The notes under the pieces were generated by a model, which did not search any database, was not told where the DNA came from, and saw only the letters and a list, made by a program, of their open reading frames with translations. A DNA stretch of 64,000 bases from Fulvivirga sp. M361. GTDB taxonomy: Bacteria > Bacteroidota > Bacteroidia > Cytophagales > Cyclobacteriaceae. Made by a program: the position numbers and the translations under genes. How positions within the stretch are numbered: position 1 is the first letter of the stretch; each line of letters starts with the position of its first letter. Below, one piece after another: positions 47,418-57,488 of this stretch. Location: NCBI RefSeq assembly GCF_007097395.1, contig NZ_VKDC01000043.1, positions 32,114 through 96,113 of the forward strand. Reading direction: 5' to 3'.

Positions 47418-47685
47418 AGCGGGGTCAATTGCACGGCCCTAAGTTGACATGAGCAATGTCCATTTATTAGACAATTAACCATATAGGTCCATGTAAGTGA
47501 GATAAATATAATTCATATTCGGAATTGTGTAACAGATCAGGCCTTTTTTGTTACGAACTTTATACTTAAGACATTAGGAACTAATGAAAATGAATGAAAA
47601 GATTTCTAAGAAATCCATGCAAGTGATTGTGATCAATATATCCGGAAGTCCTCGTAATATTTCAACAACAATGACATAAAGTAAC

Positions 47686-48402
47686 ATGGAATCTGTAGAA
47701 GAACACATAGCGGCAATGCCACGAATTGGAGATAAAGCTCCTGTATTCAAAGCGGTCACTACACAGGGAGAGATCAATTTTCCTTTTGACTATAGGGGCA
47801 AATGGATCATTTTCTTTAGTCACCCAGCCGATTTCACACCAGTTTGCACTTCTGAGTTTATTACGTTTGCCAAGCGAGAGCCTGAATTTTCAACTCTGAA
47901 ATGTCAGTTAGTCGGTTTGTCCATCGATGGGTTGTACAGCCACATTGCCTGGTTGAGAACCATAAAAGACAAAATCGAATTTAAGGGGATGAAAAATATT
48001 GAAGTTAAGTTTCCATTAATTGAAGACATCACCATGGAGATCGCCAAAAAATACGGCATGATCCAGCCAGGTGAAAGCTCAACAAAAGCCGTCAGAGCTG
48101 TGTTTTATATTGACCCTGAAGGAATCATTCGCGCGGTTATTTATTACCCGCTTTCATTGGGTAGAAATTTTGATGAATTAAAACGGGCACTCATAGCTAT
48201 GCAAACCGCAGATGCCTATAGCGTGGCAACACCCGCTGATTGGCAGCCTGGAGATGACGTCATAGTGCCACCGGCAGGCTCTTGTGGAGTTGCCAAAGAT
48301 CGAATGGAGTCCAAAGAAGAAGGAGTAACCTGCTATGACTGGTTCTTCTGCACGAAGAAACTCCCACTGGATAAGGTAAACAATCCATTAAAAATTAAAT
48401 AA
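47686..48402 (+). CDS. Peroxiredoxin (AhpC/TSA, Prx6-like)
   Basis: 238 residues. The active site is PADFTPVCT with peroxidatic Cys54, Pro47 and Thr51 present. The long C-terminal domain (LSLGRNFDELKRAL, TPADWQPGDDVIVPP) is typical of the 1-Cys/Prx6 and archaeal-type group. Other cysteines near the end (SCGVAK, VTCYDW, FCTKK) could resolve the sulfenic acid. It reduces peroxides in the cytosol. It has its own upstream region of about 270 bp after the PfkB remnant, in which only a 31-codon frame at 47584 (MKMNEKISKKSMQVIVIN) of doubtful meaning is seen. Confidence 0.93.
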   Translation: MESVEEHIAAMPRIGDKAPVFKAVTTQGEINFPFDYRGKWIIFFSHPADFTPVCTSEFITFAKREPEFSTLKCQLVGLSIDGLYSHIAWLRTIKDKIEFKGMKNIEVKFPLIEDITMEIAKKYGMIQPGESSTKAVRAVFYIDPEGIIRAVIYYPLSLGRNFDELKRALIAMQTADAYSVATPADWQPGDDVIVPPAGSCGVAKDRMESKEEGVTCYDWFFCTKKLPLDKVNNPLKIK

Positions 48403-48488
48403 TACTCTCATTAAAAACGAATTCAGTTTAACTGAATAATAATAAGTCACAAGTCATTTGTAACCAAAAAGCTAGCAATAGTCATACA

Positions 48489-48944
48489 ATGAAAACCTTT
48501 ATCAAATCATTCATCTTTTTAACTGCAAGTTTTATGGCATTTGCCGGTTACTCACAGAAGGGTACAGGAGAAACCAATGGTGTAAGTCGTCAAGGACTGA
48601 ACCTGGAACTCTTAAAAATTGAAGGTACCATAGAGCAAATTGAATCCGGCCCATGTAAGTATACCACCGGAAGATCCATCTCAGGAACCCATCTGACGGT
48701 CAAAACTCAGGAAAAGTTGATCAACGTCCATTTAGGCCCTACTTCGGAGGTTTCTCAATTAGTTACGGCAACAGAAGGTGACTCCATAGTAATGAGGGTT
48801 TTCAGAACCAATAAGCTGCCCCAAGACCAATACATAGCCAAAGAAGTAAAGATAGATGGGGTAACCACCGTCTTAAGGGATGACGCCCTGAAACCCGTTT
48901 GGTCAGACAGGAAGCGCAAAGAAAAGTGGAGAACAAGAAATTAG
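48489..48944 (+). CDS. Exported small protein of unknown function
   Basis: 151 residues with a signal peptide ending in GYSQ (22). The mature part has a beta-rich OB-like pattern (KIEGTIEQIESGPC, THLTVKTQEKLINVHLG, DSIVMRVFRT) and a basic tail (DRKRKEKWRTRN). It may bind a metal or nucleic acid but shows no known catalytic motif. It stands 86 bp after the peroxiredoxin gene and before the remnant cluster at 49017. Confidence 0.6.
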   Translation: MKTFIKSFIFLTASFMAFAGYSQKGTGETNGVSRQGLNLELLKIEGTIEQIESGPCKYTTGRSISGTHLTVKTQEKLINVHLGPTSEVSQLVTATEGDSIVMRVFRTNKLPQDQYIAKEVKIDGVTTVLRDDALKPVWSDRKRKEKWRTRN

Positions 48945-49016
48945 TCTGATTGAAATAATGCTGAGGTCACAAAACAACAAGTGATGATAGCCTTCAAAAC
49001 ATAAAATCACAGTCAT

Positions 49017-49217
49017 ATGAAAAGAACAAGGGAATCTCAGACCGAAATATCAGAATACTGCTAGCATGTAGTTTTGGTGTTTTCTACCTCTAATACCATT
49101 ACTGGCATTTTGGCTTTGATATTAATACTTATTTTCAGGATTCTTCTTATCACAAGTTTCGTTCGAGTTTGTCCGCTTTACTTCCCATTTGGGATTAGTA
49201 CAAGGAAAAAATCTTAG
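49017..49217 (+). pseudogene. DUF2892-like inner membrane protein, frameshifted twice
   Basis: Pieces read in shifting frames as KNKGISDRNIRILLACSFGV, then NTITGILALILILI, then TSFVRVCPLYFPFGISTRKK. This is the order of a 60-residue DUF2892 (YgaP transmembrane-like) protein. The first shift is just after the ATG at 49017, the second after FYL. It is a clear relic by eye, though short. Confidence 0.65.
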
Positions 49218-49236
49218 GTCTCAAATTGATAGTCTA

Positions 49237-49445
49237 ATGTCAAAATTTAATGAATTGATCCGGGGGAGATACCCTTACTGGTTGACTTTCATGATGAATG
49301 GCGTGGTTCGTGTAAAATGTTTATGCAGATCATTAAAGAATTAAAATCTAAGAGGTTTGGCTAAACTATTTTGTTTCAAAAGGGCAAACAACTCTGGAGG
49401 CAATCAGGTGTGGTACCCGAAAGACCAGCTTATAAGATTATAAAA
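49237..49445 (+). pseudogene. Thioredoxin remnant with internal deletion
   Basis: ATG at 49237 reads MSKFNELIR. A shifted frame gives LLVDFHDEWRGSCKMFMQII to a stop at 49362-49364, and a further piece LFQKGKQLWRQSGVVPER follows. This is the order of a thioredoxin: the active-site block WCGPC is represented by WRGSC, the stretch between the active site and the cis-Pro loop is lost, and the C-terminal part survives. It is not functional as read. Confidence 0.68.
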
Positions 49446-49455
49446 TCAAAAAATT

Positions 49456-49518
49456 ATGAAGAAAATATCAACCCTTGAAGACTTGATCGTAGAGCAATTG
49501 AGAGGTATTCCTTCATAG
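49456..49518 (+). pseudogene. N-terminal scrap of a DUF892 (YciE-like) gene
   Basis: The 20-residue frame MKKISTLEDLIVEQLRGIPS matches the opening of ferritin-like DUF892 stress proteins (xTLEDLxVEQLRDLY) and stops at once. Everything after the first helix start is missing. Confidence 0.45.
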
Positions 49519-49673
49519 TGAAAAAGATTGTAATTGGCTTATATGTTGGTAGTTACGCCTCAGTGGATAGAGAATTTCAATATAGGGCTAGCTACCACCT
49601 TACCAAGATAGATAATGCTAATATTGAAGCGACCGTTGGTTTTAAATTTAAGATGAATGCTAAACTCTTATGA
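49518..49673 (+). other. Unidentified C-terminal-like fragment
   Basis: A GTG-started frame of 51 codons (KKIVIGLYVGSYASVDREFQ, later TKIDNANIEATVGFKFKMN) ends by overlapping the MFS start by 4 bp. It looks like the tail of a larger protein, with strand-like alternation, but I cannot place it. Confidence 0.3.
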
Positions 49674-51136
49674 GTAGAATACCTTCCGAAGAGCTTCAAA
49701 AAGGTTTAAAATTGGTAGTCAAGGATAGTGTGGCAAGTCAAGCCGTTACCACTTTATCAGCCGGCACATTTTTAGTAGCGTTTGCTTTAGAGTTAGGGGC
49801 TTCCAACTTAACTATTGGTATTCTTGCCGGACTTACCCCTCTGATACAATTGATTCAATTGCCGTCAATTTATTTAGTAGAGAGATTTAAGAGTAGGCGA
49901 AAGATTGTTGTAACCTCTTCATTAACAGGCAGAGTTTTTATACTATTGATTGCGGCTATTCCGTTTTTATTTGATCCCAGTCTCGGCCTGTTTTTCCTGG
50001 TTGTTTTTGTAGCGATAAACTCAGTTTTCTCTGCAGTTACTTCTTGCAGTTGGAATTCTTGGATGAGAGATTTACTGCCGCAAGAAAGTTTGGGAGCCTT
50101 TTTTTCTAAGAAAATGATCTGGGCCACAATTTTTGGAATCCTTTTTAGTCTTGTAGGGGGTTATTTAATCGATCAGTCAGATTGGTTGTTTCCAGATAAT
50201 CCAACATGGGTCTACAGTCTGCTATTTTTCATGGCTTTTCTGTCAGGTATTTTAAGTTCATACTATATGTCCAGGATACCAGAGCCTATAATGACTCCTT
50301 CAGGTCTTAACTTGATTAAACTCATCTCTGTTCCGTTCAAGGATGCTAATTTTAGGAATCTTCTTAAATTTTTAGGAACATGGAACTTTGCGATTAACCT
50401 GGCAGCTCCTTTTTTTACTGTTTACATGTTGCAGCGATTGGAGATTCCAATGTCGATGGTGATTATACTGGTAACCGTAAGCCAAGTGGCCAACTTACTA
50501 TTGCTTAAAACCTGGGGTAGAATTTCAGACCAGTATAGCAACAAGACCATACTGGCTATTTGCGGCCCCCTGTTTATTTTTGCTATTCTGCTTTGGACCT
50601 TTACTACGTTTCCTGATAAGCATTTTCTAACACTACCTATGTTGTTTGTCATTCATATGATGATGGGTGCTGCCACAGCAGGAATTTCAATTGCCTCGGG
50701 AAATATTGGTTTGAAACTAGCTCCGCGTGGGGGAGGGTTAGCTTACCTGGCAGTGATTAGCATAGTAAACTCAATGGCCGCAGGGGTAGCGCCAATTTTA
50801 GGTGGGATATTTGCTGACTATTTTTTAAAAAGAAAGCTATCACTAGTTATTAACTGGTCAGGTCCCGAACAGAATTTCACCATTCCTACTATTGACATAC
50901 AACAATGGGATTTCTTTTTTCTCATATCCTTTGGAATAGGCTTATACTCCATTCAAAGGTTGTTTTTTGTAGTTGAGAAAGGTGAGATCAGTGAAAAAAT
51001 AGTTCTGGGGCAGATATATTCAGAGCTCAAAGGCCATATGAAGAATCTTTCCAGTGTAGGAGGGATGAGATCTATGATAGGTTTCCCTTTTGGTGTGATC
51101 CGCAACATACCTATTTTGAAAAAGTTCTTGAAGTAA
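49670..51136 (+). CDS. MFS-type transporter
   Basis: 488 residues with about 12 hydrophobic spans in two halves. The first loop after TM2 has ERFKSRRKIVV, the equivalent of the MFS motif between TM2 and TM3; the matching region in the second half is KTWGRISDQYSNKTIL. No clear substrate signature is seen. It follows a row of gene remnants and precedes the glycosyltransferase genes, so export or import of a sugar or stress metabolite is possible. The C-terminal region (LKGHMKNLSSVGGMRSMIGF) is soluble. Confidence 0.82.
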   Translation: MSRIPSEELQKGLKLVVKDSVASQAVTTLSAGTFLVAFALELGASNLTIGILAGLTPLIQLIQLPSIYLVERFKSRRKIVVTSSLTGRVFILLIAAIPFLFDPSLGLFFLVVFVAINSVFSAVTSCSWNSWMRDLLPQESLGAFFSKKMIWATIFGILFSLVGGYLIDQSDWLFPDNPTWVYSLLFFMAFLSGILSSYYMSRIPEPIMTPSGLNLIKLISVPFKDANFRNLLKFLGTWNFAINLAAPFFTVYMLQRLEIPMSMVIILVTVSQVANLLLLKTWGRISDQYSNKTILAICGPLFIFAILLWTFTTFPDKHFLTLPMLFVIHMMMGAATAGISIASGNIGLKLAPRGGGLAYLAVISIVNSMAAGVAPILGGIFADYFLKRKLSLVINWSGPEQNFTIPTIDIQQWDFFFLISFGIGLYSIQRLFFVVEKGEISEKIVLGQIYSELKGHMKNLSSVGGMRSMIGFPFGVIRNIPILKKFLK

Positions 51137-51374
51137 GGTGACTAAGGTGATCATGTATTGTACTTAAGAAATTCTGAGAATCGCTTTTAGGGTGGGCCAG
51201 TTAGGATATCTAATTCATATGTGATATATGTAATCTTTGCTTAGGATTGTATAATACATGCACATGTGTTCTTTTGCACTTTTAAATGGCTTGAGAAACT
51301 ATTCATCTTTATCCCACCCAGGGAATCAAGTGGTCTTTCTTAACTAAAAACAAGATGAATTTATAAAGTGAATT

Positions 51375-51563
51375 ATGGGAAATTTATTTAAGCCAGGGGA
51401 TATTGTTTATACTAAAAAGCCGCCCTATGTAAAGTTGGTAGTCCGACGATATTTGGATAAGATCTGTCAATGCAGAGTGTATAATCATCCCACAAATAAA
51501 GAACTGTCTTATGATGACATTGAATTAAGATACAGTACGAATCCGTCAGAGAATAAGCGCTAA
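51375..51563 (+). CDS. Small SH3-like protein of unknown function
   Basis: 62 residues. FKPGDIVYTKKPPYVKLVVR, then YNHPTNKELSYDDIELR, has the strand pattern of a small SH3-like or KOW-type barrel. There is no signal peptide. It lies 42 bp before the large glycosyltransferase gene, probably in the same transcript. The 51137-51374 gap contains no gene. Confidence 0.55.
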   Translation: MGNLFKPGDIVYTKKPPYVKLVVRRYLDKICQCRVYNHPTNKELSYDDIELRYSTNPSENKR

Positions 51564-51605
51564 TTAAGTGCTTCAATATCTATTATCAGACCTTAAGAAT
51601 CTACT

Positions 51606-53837
51606 ATGAAAATCGCTTACATAGGAACTTACCCTCCAAGGGAATGTGGCATTGGCACCTTTACTCAGAATCTTGTAAACGTCATGTCCGATGGTGAAAA
51701 GACTACAATAGAGGATAATTATGTGGTGGCGATCAATGACCACAACCTTACCTATCCATATCCTCCGGAGGTTAACCTAACCATTGAGCAAGAGCAACAA
51801 ACGGATTATCTGCAAGCGGCCAACTTCATTAACCTGAGTGGCGCTGATCTTTGTATTCTGGAGCATGAATTTGGCATTTTTGGTGGGCAGAGTGGGGTTT
51901 ATATCCTGCCACTGCTCCATCGGTTAAAGATTCCCTTTTTGGTTACATTACATACCATTCTCGAGGCGCCCTCCTATAATGAAAAGGCTATTCTCAAAGA
52001 AATTTGCAAAATGGCCCGTCAAATAGTGGTAATGAGCCATAAAGCCATTGAATTCCTGGTCGACATCTATGACGTGCCAAAGGAAAAAATTGCGTTCATC
52101 CAACATGGCGTGCCGGATATTCACTTTAATCATGACCAAGCGAGAAAGGAATTTAAATTGACAGACAAGAAAGTACTGCTCACTTTTGGTTTTCTTGGAC
52201 GAAACAAGGGGATTGAAACGGTTGTCAAATCATTACCCGCGGTGATTGCAAAGCATCCGAATACACTTTATATAGTATTGGGAAAAACGCACCCCAACGT
52301 CTTGCGTCATTCCGGAGAAGAGTATCGAAGCTATCTCCAACTTTTGGTTAAAAAAATGGAGGTGTCAGATCAAGTATTGTTTTTGAATGAGTATGTAGAT
52401 CAATCTGAACTCTTCAAGTATTTGGCTGCCTGCGACATCTACATCACCCCCTATACTAATGAGGCGCAGATTACCAGTGGTACACTCTCTTATGCTATGG
52501 GTGTGGGCTGTGCGGTTATTTCCACTCCTTATTGGCATGCAGCAGAGTTGCTTGCAGAGAACCGGGGACGTTTGTTTGACTTTAATAACTCAGCACAACT
52601 TTCTGTTATCCTGGATGAACTATTAACTAATCCAGGGGAGCTCAAACGACTCAAGAAGGAAGCATATGATCATGGGAAACAGATGAGCTGGCCAAAAACA
52701 GGGTCAAAATACATTGAACTGACCCAGAAAATGATGACTGAACCCAGTGTGGTCCAGGAAACAAAGGAAACTAATATCGACCCGCTTCTCCTTCCTCCAT
52801 TTTCACTTACCCATGTCAAGCGGCTCACCGATGATACAGGGATTATCCAACATGCAAAATTTGGTATCCCTAACTTGAAGGAAGGCTACTGCCTCGATGA
52901 CAATGCCAGGGCATTACTGATGGTATTGATGGCCTATCAACAGAAAAAAGATCCTGTGGCACTGGAGTTTATGCCTGTTTATCTCAGCTATATCCACTAT
53001 ATGCAGCGGAAAGATGGACTCTTCCGAAACTTCCTTAGCTTCAATCGTAATTTCCTCGATGATGTAGGGTCAGAAGATTCATTCGGAAGAACAATCTGGG
53101 CGCTGGGGTACTTATTAGGTAATACTCCTAATGATGCTTACTACCAAACCGGCAAGCTGATATTTTTTGATGCTGCCCCAAACTTTGAGAAACTAAAATC
53201 TATCCGCAGTATTGCTAAAACCATGATTGGTATATCCTATTACCTTAAAAGCAATCCATCGGACGATAGCATGACGGAACGTCTACGCAACCTGGCGCAT
53301 AAGCTTGTAAAGCATTACAAAGACCATCGTATGTCCAAATGGCATTGGTTTGAATCCCTGCTAGCCTATGATAATGGGATCTTACCCCTATCACTTTTGC
53401 ATGCTACAGAAATCCTCCATGAAGAAGAAATTGCAAATGTCGCTATGGAAAGCATGGATTTTCTCACGGAGGTCACTATGAAAGATGGCTATCTTTCTAT
53501 CATTGGCAACAAGGAGTGGTACAAAAAAGATGGTAAACGATCCGTATTTGCTCAACAACCTATTGACGCGCTGGCCATGGTACTCATGTATCATCAAGCA
53601 TTTAGTTTAACCAAAAACAAAGAGTACCTCAATAAGTTGTTTACTGCTTTTATGTGGTTTCTTGGAGAGAATGATCTGCGTATGAGCCTGTACGACTTCG
53701 AGACTAAAGGCTGCTGTGATGGTTTTGAGAGCTATGGAGTCAACCGAAATCAAGGAGCAGAAAGTTCTCTTGCCTACCTCATTTCGCACCTTACTGTATT
53801 GAAAGCGTACGAAGAGTTTTATCAAACGGAAGTTTGA
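51606..53837 (+). CDS. GT4 glycosyltransferase fused to a glycosidase-like (alpha/alpha)6 domain
   Basis: 743 residues in two parts. Residues 1 to about 380 form a GT-B glycosyltransferase (YIGTYPPRECGIGTFTQNLV at the N-terminus, FLGRNKGIETVVKSLP, and a donor site ITPYTNEAQITSGTLSYAMG). Residues about 390-743 are all-helical with repeated pairs (YCLDDNARALLMVL, WHWFESLLAYDNGILPLSLL, FESYGVNRNQGAESSLAYL), like an (alpha/alpha)6 toroid of glycosidase type. The next gene, a second GT4 enzyme, overlaps by 4 bp, and GH130 lies convergent beyond. Together they may make and turn over a mannoside or similar oligosaccharide. Confidence 0.82.
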   Translation: MKIAYIGTYPPRECGIGTFTQNLVNVMSDGEKTTIEDNYVVAINDHNLTYPYPPEVNLTIEQEQQTDYLQAANFINLSGADLCILEHEFGIFGGQSGVYILPLLHRLKIPFLVTLHTILEAPSYNEKAILKEICKMARQIVVMSHKAIEFLVDIYDVPKEKIAFIQHGVPDIHFNHDQARKEFKLTDKKVLLTFGFLGRNKGIETVVKSLPAVIAKHPNTLYIVLGKTHPNVLRHSGEEYRSYLQLLVKKMEVSDQVLFLNEYVDQSELFKYLAACDIYITPYTNEAQITSGTLSYAMGVGCAVISTPYWHAAELLAENRGRLFDFNNSAQLSVILDELLTNPGELKRLKKEAYDHGKQMSWPKTGSKYIELTQKMMTEPSVVQETKETNIDPLLLPPFSLTHVKRLTDDTGIIQHAKFGIPNLKEGYCLDDNARALLMVLMAYQQKKDPVALEFMPVYLSYIHYMQRKDGLFRNFLSFNRNFLDDVGSEDSFGRTIWALGYLLGNTPNDAYYQTGKLIFFDAAPNFEKLKSIRSIAKTMIGISYYLKSNPSDDSMTERLRNLAHKLVKHYKDHRMSKWHWFESLLAYDNGILPLSLLHATEILHEEEIANVAMESMDFLTEVTMKDGYLSIIGNKEWYKKDGKRSVFAQQPIDALAMVLMYHQAFSLTKNKEYLNKLFTAFMWFLGENDLRMSLYDFETKGCCDGFESYGVNRNQGAESSLAYLISHLTVLKAYEEFYQTEV

Positions 53838-54850
53838 GAGTAGCCGTTTTATCTCCGATCACCTGGAGGACACCTCCAACAAAATACGGTCCCTGGGAGC
53901 AAGTTGCCTCTACAATAGCAGAGGGTCTGGCCGATAGAGGGATAGACATAACGCTTTTTGCTACAGGCGACTCCATCACCCAGGGCAAGCTGGAATCGGT
54001 CTGTAAAACTCCTTTAGGAGAAGATAAATCCAAGAATCCAAAAGTTTGGGAATGTCTACACATTAGTTATTTGATGGAAAAAGCGAACGAGTTCGACATC
54101 ATCCACAACCATTTTGATTTTCTGCCCCTCACTTATTCAGGACTGATTAGCACCCCGATGATCACAACCATTCATGGGTTTTCATCTCATCAGATCCTAC
54201 CCGTTTATAAAAAGTATAACAAGACGGCCGCTTATGTATCCATATCAGACTCCGACAGGCACGATGACTTAACCTATCTTAGCACTATCTACCATGGTCT
54301 CAACCCTGAAGACTTCCCATTTGTAAAAGATAAAGAGGGCTATCTCCTCTATTTTGGAAGAATACACCCTGATAAAGGAACACATCTGGCCATAGAAATC
54401 GCTTTGAAATCCAGCCTGCCACTTAAAATTGCTGGTCTGATTCAGGATGAAGCCTATTTCAATAGCCATGTGAAACCTTACATAGATGGAGAAAAGGTCA
54501 TTTATGCCGGGAATGCCAACCCTGTGATTCGAAATAAATTACTTGGAAGTGCCAGGGCCTTGTTGCATCCTATAGGTTTCGAAGAACCATTCGGCCTGAG
54601 TGTAATAGAGGCCATGATGACTGGCACCCCCGTTATTGCCTTCAAAAGAGGAAGCATGCCTGAGTTAATTGTGGACGGAAAAACAGGCTATTTAGTGCCA
54701 GATGTCCCTGGAGCTGTTTCAGCAGTTAAAAAATTAGGGAGTATCAGCACACAATGCTGTCACGATCATGCCGTCCGACATTTTAGCCAGATCAGAATGA
54801 TCGATGAATATATAGCAGCATACAAAAAAGTGTTGGCAAAGAAAAAATAG
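53834..54850 (+). CDS. GT4-family glycosyltransferase
   Basis: 338 residues from a TTG that overlaps the previous stop (TTGA). RVAVLSPITWRTPPTKYGPW opens a GT-B fold. FGRIHPDKGTHLAIEIAL and EEPFGLSVIEAMMTGTPVIA give the donor-site E-x7-E pattern and the C-terminal Rossmann signature. The coupled TTG start suggests tight stoichiometry with the fused enzyme upstream. A nucleotide-sugar donor, perhaps GDP-mannose, is inferred from the neighbouring GH130. Confidence 0.88.
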   Translation: MRVAVLSPITWRTPPTKYGPWEQVASTIAEGLADRGIDITLFATGDSITQGKLESVCKTPLGEDKSKNPKVWECLHISYLMEKANEFDIIHNHFDFLPLTYSGLISTPMITTIHGFSSHQILPVYKKYNKTAAYVSISDSDRHDDLTYLSTIYHGLNPEDFPFVKDKEGYLLYFGRIHPDKGTHLAIEIALKSSLPLKIAGLIQDEAYFNSHVKPYIDGEKVIYAGNANPVIRNKLLGSARALLHPIGFEEPFGLSVIEAMMTGTPVIAFKRGSMPELIVDGKTGYLVPDVPGAVSAVKKLGSISTQCCHDHAVRHFSQIRMIDEYIAAYKKVLAKKK

Positions 54851-54866
54851 CGTCCTGGTATGTCTT

Positions 54867-56324
54867 TTACTTCAACGCATCAAACAGTTCATCCAGGTCT
54901 ACCACACCATACGTAGATGAATAATCCGAGACTGCATAAGGCAGTATAAGACTGTTATTGTGAATCAGCGACCCACAGGAATACACTACATTAGGAACGT
55001 ACCCTTCACGTTCATCCTCACGGGGGGTCAATAACGGCTCATCGAGTCGGCCAATCTCCCTAGAAGGGTCGTCTAAATCAAAGAGCGATGCCCCTATGCA
55101 ATAACGTCTCATCGGACCTACTCCATGTGAAATAACGAGCCAACCTTCTTTCGTTAAAAGTGGTGAGCCACAATTGCCAATTTGCGTAAGCTCCCATGGA
55201 TACTTAGGTTCCTGTATGATTTTCGGATCATTCCAAACCGTACTGCGCTCTGAAAGCATGAGATAGTTGTTTATGCCATCTACCCTGGCCAGCATAGCAT
55301 ACTTACCTTTGATTTTTTGAGGGAATAATGCCAGGTTCTTATTTAAAGCTCCTGAACCATGCAAAGGCATCACTCGAAAGGTATAAAAGTCCTGCGTTGA
55401 AAGTAGTTTGGGGAGAATGGTGTGACCGTTGTAAGCCGAGTAGGTGGCGTAAGTCTTGTCCGTACCGTCATCCTCGGTAAACCGTACAAAACGAGCATCC
55501 TCAATACCCTTGTTTTCTGAATCAGATATGGGAAATAGTACGCGTTGGGAAATGTCGGAGTCTCGGTGAAATTCAATATCATAAAATGAATCAGCCAGCC
55601 AGGTGATCTCATTCAAAGCCATTCGTCTCCCACCACTGATGCTCTTGTCATCCAATATTTTATTGACGTTATTTTTCAAAGCATAATACTCGAAGTCTTC
55701 CTGAAGATCTGCCATAATGATATCCGAGTACTTCTCCGGGATATCCATTTCTTTCATTTTCTTAACGAAACGTTTCTTATTGTAAAGTTTTTTGTGAGTT
55801 ACCTCAGCCTTGTCAATATGGTTGCCTACTGGCATGATGCGCAGATCATTGTTTTGATCCAGAATAGCTCTCCTGAAAACAATGGATGATATATGACCTT
55901 CCCCCGTAGCTCGAAAGGAAAAAATAACCCGCTTTTCACCATTGTCCAGGTGCATTTGATCCATATCCTCTACTATCGAAGGATTAAAGAAAGCCGCAGA
56001 TTCAATAGAATACTCCATTGTGAGATAAGAACCAATAAGCATTTTTCGTTCATCCGACAGCTCCGAATAGTTGATCCCCATAAGCTCAATGATTCCCTGG
56101 ATATTAGCACAGTGTTTAAAAAAAACCCTGGATATGTTTCGATGACGATTGGCAAACTCCCTGAGCGTATGTTCCAATGTTAAGTTAATCTGCTGGTCAT
56201 CCATTGCCTGTAGCCGGTTCACCATGGTGATGGTACGTTCATTACCATTCATAAAGAAACGTGCAATGACCCTGCTTGAGTCGGGAAGAAATTTGATATC
56301 CTTACGAGTAACTGAAACTCTCAT
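54867..56324 (-). CDS. GH130-family mannoside phosphorylase/hydrolase-like enzyme
   Basis: 485 residues from the ATG at 56324, preferred to an ATG 21 bp upstream because it opens MRVSVTRKDIKFLPD, the usual beginning in this group. Propeller-type blocks SENKGIEDARFVRFTEDDG, TYSAYNGHTI and YPWELTQIGNCGSPLLTKEG are typical of the GH130 family, which acts on beta-mannosides by phosphorolysis or hydrolysis. It is convergent with the two GT4 genes, separated by 16 bp. No signal peptide is present, so it is cytoplasmic. With the transferases it may recycle an internal mannose-containing oligosaccharide. Confidence 0.87.
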   Translation of the reverse strand: MRVSVTRKDIKFLPDSSRVIARFFMNGNERTITMVNRLQAMDDQQINLTLEHTLREFANRHRNISRVFFKHCANIQGIIELMGINYSELSDERKMLIGSYLTMEYSIESAAFFNPSIVEDMDQMHLDNGEKRVIFSFRATGEGHISSIVFRRAILDQNNDLRIMPVGNHIDKAEVTHKKLYNKKRFVKKMKEMDIPEKYSDIIMADLQEDFEYYALKNNVNKILDDKSISGGRRMALNEITWLADSFYDIEFHRDSDISQRVLFPISDSENKGIEDARFVRFTEDDGTDKTYATYSAYNGHTILPKLLSTQDFYTFRVMPLHGSGALNKNLALFPQKIKGKYAMLARVDGINNYLMLSERSTVWNDPKIIQEPKYPWELTQIGNCGSPLLTKEGWLVISHGVGPMRRYCIGASLFDLDDPSREIGRLDEPLLTPREDEREGYVPNVVYSCGSLIHNNSLILPYAVSDYSSTYGVVDLDELFDALK

Positions 56325-57127
56325 GATTTTTACTGTTTCCAACAATCTGTATTGGTTGCTGGTTTTCTTAAGGTACTACTTATTCATTCCAATAAAAGAA
56401 AGAACCAATTAATTTATGTAAGGATGGGAAAATAATTGAGTCAATTTTTAAGCGGGAATTCTATGAGCAAGTCACCTTTTTTCTATACGAATAGGAGTAT
56501 CAAACAAACCCGGCAGACGATAGTCCGCACTATATTTTTATCTAAGGTCACATCATGAGGGTGTGTGACAACTTACCTTTTTACTAAAAGGGTTTATTCT
56601 ATAAATACTACTTTCCTATTGATGAATTTCAGCATTCCGTCCTTTGCTGGTTCCGCACCCATGTCCATAATATTTTGTAGCCTAAAAAGGAAGCTTTCAA
56701 GGTAAATCTGATATTGACCTGCATCAGGTATTTCCAGTAATTCTTAATAGACAATTTCCGTCTCGGATATTCCTTGTCAGTCTACTTTGTGAGGTAGTCC
56801 ATCAAATCACTTGTTGCCAACTCAGTGACAGTTTAAATCCATGCTTCATTTTACCTGGTTTTAAAGTTTTAGGTACGGAGGAAAATTTGAAAAGAGCCAG
56901 CGTAGCTCAGGCATTAGTATTAGTGCAAAGAATTAAGCCCGCTAAAAAGGGAGCTGTGAAACACATAACTCATACCAAAGCACACGGATGTGAAAATCCC
57001 TGATACCGCCTAAAGACGCACCACCGACACTGAAGGAACAACGCGGATACCAAACCCCAAAATACCACCAGCCGAGCAGACGAACACGAAACAAATAACT
57101 ACAATACATCATACATAAAGAGTAAAG

Positions 57128-57375
57128 TGACACCCCGGCAACCCTGCCTTTGCCGGCAGGCAGGCGCACCGAGGAAAGCCGGATCACCCGGATGGATTGG
57201 GGCCGAACGTTAAGAAACCATCCTGTGAATGGTTTTAGCGAGGAGCCAGCAAGCGAAGCGGGCAGGGGAGGATGCAAGGGGCCAAGACGGTTTACGGTGC
57301 GAAAGCAGGAGGGAGGCTAAAAAGGCTTGGATTCATTCCTGCCTGCCAGCGCAAAGGCCAGTGTGACGGCAGGCA
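57128..57375. repeat. GC-rich repeat cluster with a segment shared with R1 copy 1
   Basis: GCCTTTGCCGGCAGGCAGGC (near 57143) and CCTGCCTGCC plus GACGGCAGGCAGG (57341-57376) are related palindromic units. Between them 57201-57272 repeats 20240-20311 (GTTAAGAAACCATCC, GTGAATGG, GCGAAGCGGGCAGGG) and includes a hairpin AAACCAT/ATGGTTT. The 56325-57488 stretch shows no gene I can support; a 111-codon minus frame here is a product of the GC-rich repeat. Confidence 0.6.
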
Positions 57376-57488
57376 GGTTACCCTTGTATTTCCCGAACCA
57401 ACAACCGGAACTTTGCTTTGACCTCTGTGTGGGAATACACCAATCTCATTAATTGTTACTTGAAAGACTTATAGGTTTTTAACGAAAT

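Noticed and set aside
56942..57277. 111-codon minus-strand frame in the GC-rich repeat area
   Set aside because: Composition is low-complexity, it covers repeat units shared with 20240-20311, and no domain or start context supports it.
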